A stretch of 64,000 nucleotides of DNA from Chaetoderma sp. LZ-2023a (taxonomy: Eukaryota; Mollusca; Caudofoveata; Chaetodermatida; Chaetodermatidae): the NCBI GenBank assembly GCA_034401795.1, contig CM067370.1:58449295-58513294 (forward strand), given 5' to 3'. The notes under the pieces were generated by a model that made no database searches, was not told the origin of the DNA, and saw nothing but the letters and a program-made list of their open reading frames with translations. The translations under genes were made by a program, and so were the position numbers. Positions 11,052 to 21,421 of the stretch are shown here, one piece after another (within the stretch, counting starts at the first letter, position 1; each line of letters begins with the position of its first letter).

Positions 11052-12271
11052 CCATTCCTCCTATAACTAAAAGTACTCCCTTTATACGGGAAGAATTAAT
11101 CCCTAGCCGTCTAGAATGGGAAAGAGAAACTTTTACGAGAAAGTTCGACCGCACACTTCATGTTAATAAGGATCATCTCCTCCAGTCAGCCTTCTGCGTG
11201 ACGTGTCAGTATCTCTACACCCCTACTCGCTATGGAGTGACCCATGCGCTCCGTTATCGTCACTGTGTGTTAGAAGTGACATTAGTTCCTGGGGAAGAAA
11301 ACGAAGATCGTGCTGTTCTAGCCACACGTTTCGAATCTCGGTTTCCGGTCAAAGTTCTCCCGACCGAGAAGATGGCCCGCACAAAGAACACTACTCGTAG
11401 ATATCTCGTTAGTCATCGTCCTCCCACGGCTATCGTGAGCAACATACCGGCAGCAAGACATGAAATCCTACCCGCAGCCACGTCGGGGAATGCTATGCCA
11501 CTACCAGTCACTACATCTACACCGGGCCTGAAGCGAAGTAAGATGCGAAAGTCTTCCGCAGTATCCAGTCCGGCAGCACCCGCATCACTAACCAGCCATC
11601 AAACTACAGTCAGTTAGCCAATTTCTGTAGTCATCACGACACCTGTGGGAATAGAAATTCCAAATTACCTGCAGTCACCATCTATGCCAGAACTGACCAT
11701 AGACGAGGGACCAGGGCCGTTGCAGCCTGCATCAATTAGCATAACTCCAACTCGTGTTATCCAGCATCCGCTTCCTAGCCTTTCTGATCCAGCCATCAGA
11801 AAGGGAACCACGCCGGAACGACCATATGCGGGAAAGAGACGTATCGCCCACACGCAGGACATTCAGCCCGTGCCTAACATTACCGCAAATCGTCTGTTGA
11901 AATATGCTAAGTCTCGGAAGATGTCATCTCCTGCCGTATCCACTCCCGCATCATTGCCTCGGCCTATGATACAGCTCACCGCCATCACCACGACAGCTAC
12001 TGCAGCCACCATGACGCCCACAACAACTACAACATCAACCACGGTAGCAACCAATAGCATCAGCGCTGCCTCACGGACAGATATTTTAGAACCGGCAGTA
12101 ACTGTGAGAGACATTATAGACGCTCATATTTCCACCACCATAACTTCAGACATTTCTGACAGTGCCAGTAATAGTGAACGCATCTTAGCAATGATAGTGC
12201 ATCCACAGCGACCAACCACCATCAGTCGCGAGATCCAGACTCAGTGGGGAAATTTTGCCGCAAAGGTGTAA
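11052..12271 (+). pseudogene. ORF3 of Z1: zinc-finger, Thr/Ser-rich protein, broken
   Basis: The frame opens after a TGA at about 11049 and runs to 12271 with one in-frame TAG at 11615-11617. No initiator ATG is left. The second finger is intact (FCVTCQYLY...H.....H; C-x2-C-x12-H-x5-H). The first finger keeps its two His (HVNKDH) but has lost the second Cys and probably the first. A Pro/Ser/Thr-rich part, a basic block (PYAGKRRIAH), a long Thr-rich run and the C-terminal motif QTQWGNFAAKV follow. It lies between pol and the 3' LTR, the place of env, but no signal peptide or membrane segment is seen. The function is unknown. The finger suggests nucleic-acid binding. Confidence 0.72.
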
Positions 12272-13130
12272 TCATTTGTGATACAGCAGAAACATCAGTG
12301 CTGCGATTCATGGAAGTGTATTAATTATTACTTTATTTTTTAAATACTTTTCTTCTTATTATATATGTTAGATCAATTGAATCCCGTCCCTAGGATGACT
12401 ACGGTTATCTGACACAGCCGCACGCTTCAGTGCCCAGCTGTGTCCCACACAAAATGAGCACTGCGGACTCCGGTGTTGTAAGAACGTAGTGTGCGACATA
12501 AAGAATACAACATCCTGCAGTGCAATAATGTCATAATCTTGTCATGCAGTCTCAGCTACGCTGGGGCTGCCTGATAAACTAACTGTTAAGTTATCATTAT
12601 ATTATATTTTTCTTATTATTTTTCTTCCTGTCTTAGATGTCAGGACGGTTATGGGATCAGCGAGAGCTGCCCATTGCGGCCCCACGATAATGGGCCGCAA
12701 ATATATTTTTAATAATAGGAGATACGTGTTGCGTACCTCTTTATTTACCCGGGGTGCGCAAGTAATTCTGATGTAATTTACTAAATACCCCGTAAGGGTA
12801 TGTTACATGGATCATATATTTTATGTATACATATATATATTATATTATATATTTAAACTTTAAATTTATAGCACGCACCAAAATATTAAAATAAAACAAA
12901 ACAAAAAAAGAAAAGGCCTGGAAAATAATTCCAGGTCAAAAATTAAAAACTAAAAGTATGCATCCACTCTCCTGTTTGACACCTCTATGTGCTCTGTCTC
13001 TTGAATACACGTCTATTACGTCACTACTCATCTCCGGCCACGTGCCTAACCGTGAAGTCTATAATTCCCGCCTAGCATACGTCCATCCATCGATCCACCA
13101 TGCGCAATCGTTTGCCACGGATGTCAAACT
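12272..13130 (+). other. 3' noncoding region of Z1
   Basis: AT-rich, with no ORF conserved between copies. It is homologous to 20419-21409 and to the minus strand of 33321-32493. It contains conserved short motifs (TTCTTCCTGTCTTAGATGTCAGG near 12624, a CCTGG/CCAGG mini-hairpin near 12918). It may carry RNA-export or processing signals, which I cannot show. Confidence 0.6.
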
Positions 13131-13142
13131 AGGAGGGGGTGG
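13131..13142 (+). promoter_or_regulatory. Polypurine tract, Z1 3' LTR
   Basis: AGGAGGGGGTGG stands directly before the TGTAG start of the LTR. The same tract precedes the LTRs at 21422 (+) and 32480 (-). This is the expected plus-strand primer site and fixes the LTR 5' border. Confidence 0.75.
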
Positions 13143-14719
13143 TGTAGTTCGGATCGACCAGGTGGGTACCGGCCATACCAGCCAAGCTGGGTACGCGCCG
13201 CCCGTCCTGGATTCGTTCCCTGAACACGCCCCCCTGGGTAGAGCCATAAGCGTATATGAGCCTATAAGAGAGATCGCGTTGTAAAAAACGCATGCGCACG
13301 CTTAGATGCTATTTTTGATGGAGCACATAGTTTACGACCAAGATGGGACGTCACTTTTAGTGTACCGAGCTGGTACCATGTACTCTTTCTTAGTTACTTG
13401 TTCCCGCCGAATCTGGCATTAATCAAGACCAGAATTTGACGGGCTTTTTACATCTGAACCATTTCGAAATTGGTTAAGAAATGGCTGAGTTATCCACAGA
13501 AAATCCTTCTTGATTATCTTCAAAATATTGCTGTGACGTCATAACCACGTGGACGCAGAACTTCTAGAATGTTCTAGAACATTCGACTGTGCTATTATTA
13601 GCTACGCACTGATTGGCTTTTGCTTGGCTGATGATTGGTTGGAGCTTGCACCTGTGATGTCACGAGTAGTATAAAAGGAGACGTGATCCAGAGATCGAGA
13701 GCATCCTCGGCCAGGGGCAGAATAGGTTGGACCTGTACCAGCTACTATCGACAAGGCACAGATAACTTCGCTTTCTGTCGGTTTTTCTCCCGTAGCTAGC
13801 AGTATCCAACCCACTGCACTAAAGCAATTTTGTAACTCCCCTTACTTGCGGGAGCAATTTGGAACTTTCTAATTATTGTTTATGAGTATCAAGATCTACT
13901 TCGGAACACGAACTTGCGCTGAGGCCTTTACGGCCTGAATATGTGATTCTACAGATGTAGAGACAGCGATGTTCTTTGGTGGATGACTCGCCGGATCGGC
14001 CGGCCACGCCAAAAAGTGGTATTTCAACCGTCTCCGCACTGATGTCGTGCAGGTTCTTCTAACTTTCGACCGCAGTAAGTAAACTTTGCCCGGTGCGTCT
14101 TCAGAGCTGGCTGACGTACCCAGCACTGTTAAGCTTTGTTTTGTATCTTCATCTGCATCTAACAACCCCTGCTTGTGATCGGGTTGTTATCATCTTCCAT
14201 CTGTACCATCGGTGTACAGGAACTTTCTACACAGCAGTAATGCTATTGTATCTCTTACTAGCTACTCGTTAGACATTCTATATTGTGCTTACAGTCCTGA
14301 GTTCGATCCGCTCCCATCATAAGCAGCTTGCGGGAATCCTATTTGTGGGAACCAACCTGCGGGAACTTTCCAGCTTCCTGAGAATGCATCAACTCACGTC
14401 AAACTAAGAATGACGTATCAATTTCAGTAACATGATTGCCAAACTTATGAATGGCTAATGATTATTCAAGTAACTATACTTAACATTTTAATTATTCCAT
14501 TAAATGTACTCTTCTAATTATATCATATCCGTATAAACAGTCCCGATGACCAAAAGGTACCGTAACGGTCTTAGGACCGCTAGTTATAATTTCTGTATAT
14601 GTTTATAGTTATTCTCATTTTCTGTAAGGTGTTTTTACTAACTGCACCATAGTAGCTTCGTTAACCTGTACTAAAGATATATAATTCTGATCATTTGATA
14701 CTGTATTGATTGTTCCGGT

Positions 14720-14735
<16 letters not shown>
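13143..14735 (+). mobile_element. 3' LTR of Z1
   Basis: About 1.59 kb, starting TGTAGTTCGG and ending in GGTTAGTTTATATA, where it runs into (TA)n and a Tc1 element. It contains the segment missing from the 5' LTR (13425-13645) and the CRE/TATA cassette at about 13660. No target-site duplication matching the 5' flank was found. The Tc1 insertion and TA run hide the right border. Confidence 0.75.
13660..13690 (+). promoter_or_regulatory. LTR promoter cassette, Z1 3' LTR
   Basis: TGATGTCAC followed by AGTATAAAAGGAG and GTGATCCAGAGATCGAGAGC. This LTR has the closest match to a consensus TATA box. In the 3' LTR it could drive readthrough into flanking DNA. Confidence 0.6.

Positions 14736-14796
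<61 letters not shown>
14726..14796. repeat. (TA)n microsatellite
   Basis: About 70 bp of TA repeats join the end of the Z1 3' LTR to the left inverted repeat of a Tc1 element, which targets TA dinucleotides. Tyr-Ile repeat ORFs across it are artefacts. Confidence 0.95.
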
Positions 14797-14799
<3 letters not shown>

Positions 14800-16453
14800 C
14801 TGTGCAAAAGTTAAGCACCACCCTATTTTTACGCACATGCGAGGGTATATTCATGTGCTATGAAGAAAGCAATAACATAAACATTTATGTACCCATCCAT
14901 CTTAGTGCAAGAGGTAATAATGCAACTAGAGGAATGCTGATTATGATGGTGGGGAAACACTGTATGTTTTGGTTTGAACTTGAAAACGAGGCCTGAATAT
15001 GGTTACGTTGACACAACTGACAACTATTGCCCTACAGTTGACACACGTGGCTAGATTGTCATTAATGGTGTCTGAAAACGAAGTTTAACATCTGTGCACG
15101 AGTTTGAGACTGTCATTATTAATACCGGGTATATCCACTTTGTGCCTGGATGACGGCCTGGACACGACGTCTCATGCTGGTCACCAACCGACTGATACGC
15201 CATTGTGGTATTCGTTGCCATTCAAGATGGAGTGCGTCTGTTAATTCCTGTAGGTTCTGCACAGGAGGATCCCTCCTTCTCACCATGTTTCCCAGAATGT
15301 CCCAGATATGCTCAATAGGGTTCATGTCAGGGCTCCTTGCTGGCCATGGTAGGGTTTCGATGGCATTCTGGCGGAGGTATTCATGCACAGCTCTAGCACG
15401 ATGTGGTCGGGCGTTGTCATCCATGAATATAGGGTGGGTTCCAGGTGCATGATTTACAAAATGAGGGACCACAACTCTATCCAGTATGGAATCTTGATAT
15501 CTTTGTCCATTTAGTGTTCCAGGTACAGTCAACAGATCCAGCTTACAATCAAATGAGATGCACCCCCATATCATAACGGAACCTCCACCAAATGGAACTT
15601 CTTCCATGATGTTACGTTGGTCGTACGCCGTGCGTCTGGACCTCCATACACGAGTTCGACCATCTGTGGCATGAAGCAGGAACCGACTTTCATTGGACCA
15701 GTGTACCCGTCTCCAGGATCTCATGTTCCAGTGTCTTCTTTCGTTGCACCACCTCAGACGCTCCTCTTTGTGGTGTGCAGTGAGGAGAGGACGTCTGACA
15801 GGTCTCCTAGCTTTCATGCCAGCAGCATACAGTCTCCTTTTGACGGTAGACATTGACACTCTATTGCGCGTTTCCCATTGCTGGCTGAGCACTCTGCTGT
15901 TGGTGAATGGAGATCTCCTAACAAGGCGTACTAGGGCTCGATCATCACGGGCAGTAGTCTTCTTCGGTCTTCCAGATCTAGGCCTGTCCTTCACCTCGTT
16001 AGTTTGCCCATGTTTTGCAATCAAACGACTGATTACAGTATGGTTAATGTTCAGCTATCTGCCAATCTCTCTGCATGACATACCAGTGGTATGCATGCCT
16101 ATGATTTGCCATTTCACACGATCACTTAACCTTCATCTTGCCATAGCGGTTCACAATCAAGAGCTAATTCTCTCTGTACAAATAAACCACGGTCATGAAC
16201 ACAAAATTCCTAATCTTGTCGCCTAAATCTGTATGTAATGTTCTACACCTCAAACTGGACTTTTACATAACTGAACATGTGTGCTGTTTCCCGCCACGCA
16301 CGGACATCAAGCGGCGTGAAGTCATGCATGCATGTGCATTTCGTACTTGGAATTATGTCAGCTAACGCGGGGACAAAAAGTATGGCAGCCTAGTTGTACC
16401 ATCATGTTTCTACGTTCTATTGTTTTTGCTGGTGCTTAACTTTTGCACAGGTG
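14797..16453 (-). mobile_element. Tc1-A: complete Tc1/mariner element with 24-bp TIRs
   Basis: Both ends carry a perfect 24-bp terminal inverted repeat beginning CACCTGTGCAAAAG, each flanked by TA (14795-14796 and 16454-16455). The element is 1657 bp, a usual size for Tc1, and holds one transposase gene on the minus strand. The preserved repeats suggest a fairly recent insertion, although the gene is dead. Confidence 0.93.
15119..16144 (-). pseudogene. Tc1-A transposase, inactive (DD34E family)
   Basis: The reading frame starts at an ATG at 16144 and has stop codons at residue 4 and about residue 30, inside the N-terminal helix-turn-helix. It is open for 301 residues from there. The second catalytic Asp (MDDNARPH) and the Glu (MNPIEHIWD) are 34 residues apart, the DD34E signature. 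The first catalytic position reads HWSNESRF, with Asn in place of Asp. The linker GRPKKTT and the GGGSVMIWG block are typical. The two nonsense codons and the lost Asp each suffice to inactivate it. Confidence 0.92.
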
Positions 16454-16529
16454 TATAGTTAACTAGCTAATGATTTAAATTATCAGTAGATAGGTCTCTG
16501 ATCTTCACGTCCACAATTTTGTGGTAGCA

Positions 16530-16556
16530 GTTGTTGTTGTTGTTGTTGTTGTTGTA
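16530..16556. repeat. (GTT)n microsatellite
   Basis: About nine GTT units. The surrounding 16456-16741 shows no gene and no match to the Z leader. Confidence 0.9.
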
Positions 16557-16741
16557 TGGATAATCATCCTCTTGATAGGAGCACCCACGTAATGTGGTTA
16601 GCAGTTCGAAATTAATGTCAGAATATTTAAATGCTTATAATTCAACATAGAAAAGTCTAGAAAGCCAACTTATTTATAGTTCATGAGGCAAAGACATATA
16701 ATAAATGCAGATGTAGATTTAAACACCTGATGGATAACGAT

Positions 16742-17684
16742 TTAGTTCTTTTGGTGTTGAAGTAAATTAAATAGAATGCACCGACCACAGTGCAAATCAT
16801 AACAAAGTCCTCTGGTAAGATATTCGATGCGGTAAAGCAGATCTGGCTTGTTGGGAAGGCACCCATCTGCGATCAGTGCAGTACAATCGATGAAAACTGG
16901 TTTATTATCCTTGGCAAGGTGAACCGATGTTGCAGTTCCAAGTTGGTTAACAATCAAGTGCTTAAGCTGTGACAGATAGTGGTGTCTGTGCTGATGTAAG
17001 GCTCCACAATGCAATGGAAAGTGTGAGTAATCCTCAATATCAGCTTGACATAGGCGACAAGTAGGATTGACAGCATTCTGGTTGAATTTGTTGAGTGTGG
17101 ATTGAACGAGATATGTCCCTGTTACAAGCCAGGATTTGGTGGTACTTCTTCCGACATCTTTGGTGTTATTTTGGACAGACACAACTGATAAGCGTTGTTT
17201 GCCAATGTACACATTGGATGCATTCAGATGAATTAGCGTACCTTTTGAACTGCATTCTGTAGCTAAGATATTATTCCACTGAGTGCCGGTGGCACAGCTA
17301 ACAGATGCCTTCCATGCAGACTTAGTTGGTTTATTTAGAATTAGATTCTCTATTGCTGGTAGAGCATATCTTTCCAGAAGCTTAGTAACATATATGAACC
17401 AACTCTTGGAATTCTTGTCTTTCACTGCTATTTGTCGTGCTAGGATGTTATTGAGGACTTCATTATTGCTTATAAGAATCCTTCCCAATAGTGAGAGTAT
17501 TCACATATGACGGTCAGCTGTTAGCGGTCTAGCACCGGGTAGTAGATAGACAGCACATTTAGCAGTACAGACTGGAAGGGCCCGAATCTTTCTAAGAGTG
17601 GCAATGAAGAACTTTTCGAGACTGTTCAGCTGCCGTTTCTTCATGTGTAGCATGACGAGACACCTATTGTAAAGAAGGAGATTC
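16742..17684 (-). pseudogene. LINE-B: C-terminal end of a non-LTR retrotransposon ORF2
   Basis: An open minus-strand segment of 248 codons (17488-16742), plus an upstream segment in another frame (17743-17501), matches the region after the RT domain of LINE polyproteins. It includes a zinc-knuckle CRLCQADIEDYSHFPLHC (C-x2-C-x8-H-x4-C). The upstream part has the TA..A.YLLPGARP motif that precedes it in such elements. The RT and endonuclease are missing, so the copy is 5' truncated at the repeat starting near 17685. LINE-D (42.1-43.05 kb) is a second copy of the same type. Confidence 0.72.
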
Positions 17685-18217
17685 GGATAACGACAAACAC
17701 AGAAAATGAAAACAACAGAAATCAGACCAACTACGGCCTCCACAAGTCAACAGCAAGTAACCAAGTGTCAGGCGCTGCAGAGTGTAAACATGAGCATAGG
17801 CGGCATACCGCAGCCCACGCATGGAACACCCATCTTCACCACAGCATTTCCACAAATCAGTGTTAATCCTTGCCACTTCGATGTCGGAATATTAAATTTT
17901 CATGTTAAATCAAAAGATGATCTGGTGTTCCTTTTTCGGCAAATTTGGTGGAGGATGTTGCTGTCATAGCAACATCATCAGCCAAACTGTTGAAAAGTGT
18001 ATACAAGTTTCTTTGTTATGTACACAACAAAATATAGGATAGTAACATCGGAGTGCTAAGGGTTAAACTCTTAAAATCTAACGGTTTCGAGGAGATTTAA
18101 TTAATCAACAACAGTCAAATCATTCAATAACAAACTAGATATCAAAGCAAGCCATACTACAACAAAACACTGAGGCAATAACAAGCCAATGGCTTATGCC
18201 TCATAAAATGATGATGA
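17685..18217 (+). repeat. SINE-like dispersed repeat, copy 1
   Basis: About 530 bp, shared with 51285-51570 (5' part) and 42592-42896 (shortened, both ends recognisable). It starts around GATTCGGATA.CGACAAAC and ends with a hairpin (18171-18203; TGAGGCA...TGCCTCA) followed by a short GAT repeat. The hairpin-plus-microsatellite 3' end is what LINE-mobilised SINEs show. No tRNA-like A and B boxes were recognised, so the class is uncertain. ORFs within it are not conserved. Confidence 0.6.
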
Positions 18218-18220
18218 CTC

Positions 18221-19115
18221 TAGTCAACCAAGCACTTGAGCTCGGTTCAGACAGTTAATGCAATATTTCCGTACATTTCAAAATGCCGAACATCGATCGC
18301 TTGCCATGAATAAATGCATATAAAAGTGTAAATATTTCACTAAATAACTTAGGCTTGATGAAATTATGCTTTCCCATTGTATGTCAATGTTCCCAAGCCC
18401 CTACTCCTTCCCACGTTATATCATATGGATGCTTAGCGGACAAAAATAACCCATTTTCGTATGTCATCAAAACAGATGACAGAAAGGGTTAATGGAGAAT
18501 GGTACCCAGCTCCAAATTTTCTGCAATAGTAATTCAATGGGAAACTGGGTACCAACGAATTATGGCTAACTATTCAGCCTTCAGCTTGGCATAGCGACTG
18601 TGCATGTTCAGTGAACCACAAAACTGACTATAGTTAGCGAGTCGAACATGACCTTGCTAGTCAACTATAGTCAACCAAGCTCGGGTTCAACAGAGCATCT
18701 GAGCTGGGTTCAGATGGTTAGTGCGAAATTGACGTAAAATCCAAAATGGCGGATAGGGTTCACTTGCCACGGTAAAATGCACATAAACATGTTAATATTT
18801 CCCTAACCTATGTAAGTTTTATGAAATTATGATGCTCTATAGTAAATCAATGTTCCCAAGACCAATTTCCTTCCCGCTTATAGTATTTGGATGCATTTTT
18901 GCACAAAAGTAATCCATTTTCGTAGGCCATCAAAACAGATGACAGAAAGGGTTAATGGAGACGGGTACAAGGCTCCAATTTTCTGCAGTAGTAATCCAAT
19001 GGGGAATCGGGAACCAATGAACTATAGTTAACTATTCAGTGTTCGACTGAGCATAGCAACTGCGCATGTTCAGTAAACCAGCAAACTGGCTATAGTTAGC
19101 GAGTCGAACTTGATC
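18221..19115. repeat. Two tandem copies of a ~463-bp unit
   Basis: Anchors such as GACAGAAAGGGTTAATGGAG (18478 and 18941) and CTATAGTTAGCGAGTCGAAC (18628 and 19090) recur with a spacing of 462-463 bp. The copies are about 80 percent alike by eye and carry no conserved ORF. Short AACTATAGT/ACTATAGTT motifs occur in both orientations. This could be a minimal satellite or a duplicated non-autonomous transposon. Confidence 0.8.
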
Positions 19116-19170
19116 ATTGTTACATAGTTATGTAGCTGCATAGTCCTCTTCTGCCTGTTAGGCTATATGG

Positions 19171-19566
19171 TGTAGCGCAGATCAGTCAGACAGGTAGGGA
19201 CTGTCCCAGCTTAGCTGGGTACAGGATGACCGCTCCGGGTACATTCCGAGCACGCTCCCACCCCTAAGTAGGATAGTGCGCATGTATAAAGCCATATAAG
19301 AGAGGTTTCTGTAAAACGTCTAAGTCCATGAGATCACATAGCGCGCATGCGCATGCATCAGAGCTTCCCTGATAACACGTGTCAGCGTTGGGAGAGAATG
19401 CACACTTAAGTGTACCCAGTTGGTGCACGTAATTTCTTTAAATTCAACTATTCTCGTCGTTCTTGGTACCTATCAGGACTGGAATGAGACTAGGATTCTA
19501 AAAGTATTTACCTTTTTAAAATCGGACCAGAAAGGCCGAGTTATCCTAGTTTGGCTCATTGCGAAT
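19171..19566 (+). mobile_element. Truncated LTR of Z2
   Basis: Starts TGTAGCGCAG and follows the first ~400 bp of the other LTRs, though more diverged and closest to the Z4 LTR (for example GGACTGGAATGAGAC near 19480). It then switches abruptly into ORF3 sequence. A deletion has removed the rest of the LTR and everything up to mid-ORF3. Confidence 0.65.
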
Positions 19567-20418
19567 ATTTTCGCGTCTGGAAATGTTACGCCAGTACCTA
19601 TCACTTCATCCACGCCGGTCCTGAAGCAAAGTAGAAAGCAGAAATCTCCCGTAAAATCCAGTGTGACAGCTCCCGCACCAGTTACTAGCCAGCCAGCTAC
19701 GGTTACCACACCCTCCACCATAGAAGCATAGACAGCGACAGCTAGTCAGCCAATCTCAGTGGTGATTACGACACCTGCGGGGATAGACATTTCCAGTTAT
19801 CCGCAGTCTCCATCTCCACCAGAGCTTACCATAGACAAAGGACCGGGACCATCGCAGACTGTGACAATCAGCGTAACTCCGAACCCGTGTTATACAGCAT
19901 CCGCCTCCTCGCCTTTCTGACCCAGCAATCAGGAAGGGAACCACGCCAGATTGTCCATACGCGGGAAGGAAACGGATCACTCACACACAGGATATCCATC
20001 CCATACCGAACATTACTGCTAGTCATCTGCTAAAGTACACTAAGTTCTGAAAGATGTCGTTCCCGCACCACGTCTACAGCCGACGGTACAGCTTCCCCCC
20101 TTCACCATGACAACTACAGCCACCACCACACCAGCTACAACCGGCATCATCACGTCAGCTCCCGTCACCACCGCATCAGCAACATTGGCAACTACTAGTA
20201 CCGCCGCTGCTACACGGACGGATATCCTGGAACCAGCAGTAACTGTGAGGGACATCATGGATGCCAATATTTCCGCCACCATCACTTCTGATGTTTCGGA
20301 CAGTGCCAATAATAATAATGATGAGAGCATTTCAGCAATGACAGTGCATTCACCGCGACCTACCACCATTAGTCGTGGGACCCAAACTCGATGGGGAAAT
20401 TTCGCTGCTGAGGTGTAA
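19567..20418 (+). pseudogene. ORF3 of Z2, C-terminal two-thirds only
   Basis: Homologous to the Z1 ORF3 from about 11490 on. Frame segments 19572-19731, about 19740-20060 and 20107-20418 carry the same landmarks: TTPAGI, the basic block PYAGRKRITH, a Thr-rich stretch, RTDILEPAVTVRDI and the C-terminus GTQTRWGNFAAEV. Both zinc fingers are lost with the deletion. Stops at 19729 and within 20040-20060 and frame changes mark it as dead. Confidence 0.7.
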
Positions 20419-21409
20419 TCATGTGTAATTCATCAGAAATGTTAATAGGCGATTCGTGGAAATGTGTCAATTATTACTTTATTTTTGACATACTTTTCTT
20501 CTTATTATATATGTTAGATCAATTGAATCCCGTCCCTAGGATGCCTATGGTTATCCTACACAGCCGCACACTTTAAGTGTCCGGTTGTGTCTCATACAAA
20601 ATGAGTACTGCGGGCTCTAAAGTTGTAAGGATGGTGTGTGCAATGTAAAGAATACAACCTCCGGCAGTACAATCATGTCACAATCCCGTCATGCAGTCTC
20701 AGCCGCGCTGAGGCTGCCTGATAAACCAGCTTTAAGTTATTATTATATATCTTTTTTTTCTTATTAATTTTCTTCCTGTCTTAGATGTCAGGACAGATAT
20801 GGGGTCAGCAAGAGCTGCCCGTTGTGGACCCGCAAAGGCCGGGCCACAAATAAATATTTTAGATATATATAATACTAATAATACTTGGTGATACGTGTTG
20901 CATGCCCCTTTATTTACCCGGGGTACGCAAGTAATTCGGTGTGATTAATAAAAACATACCTCATAAGGGTATGTTACATAGGTAATATTTATATACCTTA
21001 TCTTTTTGTTATTATATTTTTATATATATTTATAAACTTAAATTGTCGTACGTTGGAGCTTGGGTGTTCTTTGCGGAGATTATGATTATCCGCACTAACG
21101 GGAACACCCATGCGAGCTATTGTTTAGGATCATATACTAAATAAAGTTATAGCACGCACCGTAATATTAATAATAAAAAGAACACAAAAAAGTAAGGCCT
21201 GGAAAAATAATTCCAGGTCAAAAATTGAAAACTAAAAGTATGCCTCCCCCTTCTCTTGGCACCCCTATGTGCTCTGTCTCTTGAATACACGTCTATGCGT
21301 CACTACTCCTCTCCGGCCACGTGCCTACCCAGGAAGTCTATGATTCCCGCCTAGTGTACATCCATGCGTCGATCCGCCAATTGCGATCGTTTGCTGCAGA
21401 TGTCAAACT
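20419..21409 (+). other. 3' noncoding region of Z2
   Basis: Parallel to 12272-13130. It contains an insertion relative to Z1 near 21040-21120 with a short inverted motif (GGGTGTTC...GAACACCC). No ORF is conserved. Confidence 0.6.
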
Positions 21410-21421
21410 AGGAGGGGGTGG
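21410..21421 (+). promoter_or_regulatory. Polypurine tract before the Z2/Z3 LTR
   Basis: AGGAGGGGGTGG, identical to the tract at 13131. It is followed by TCTAGTTCCG, so the LTR's TG has become TC in this copy. Confidence 0.7.

Noticed and set aside
10195-14735. A giant (over 4 kb) LTR that encodes ORF3
   Set aside because: At first ORF3 seemed to be inside the LTR because it occurs on both sides of gag-pol. The polypurine tract directly before TGTAG at 13143, 21422 and 32480 places the LTR border after ORF3, so ORF3 is internal and the LTR is about 1.6 kb.
14615-14996. Tyr-Ile repeat ORFs on both strands
   Set aside because: Translations of (TA)n; no flanking coding signal. The same applies at 34856-35134.
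15693-16226. 177-codon plus-strand ORF in Tc1-A
   Set aside because: Antisense of the transposase, which carries the DD34E motifs on the other strand.
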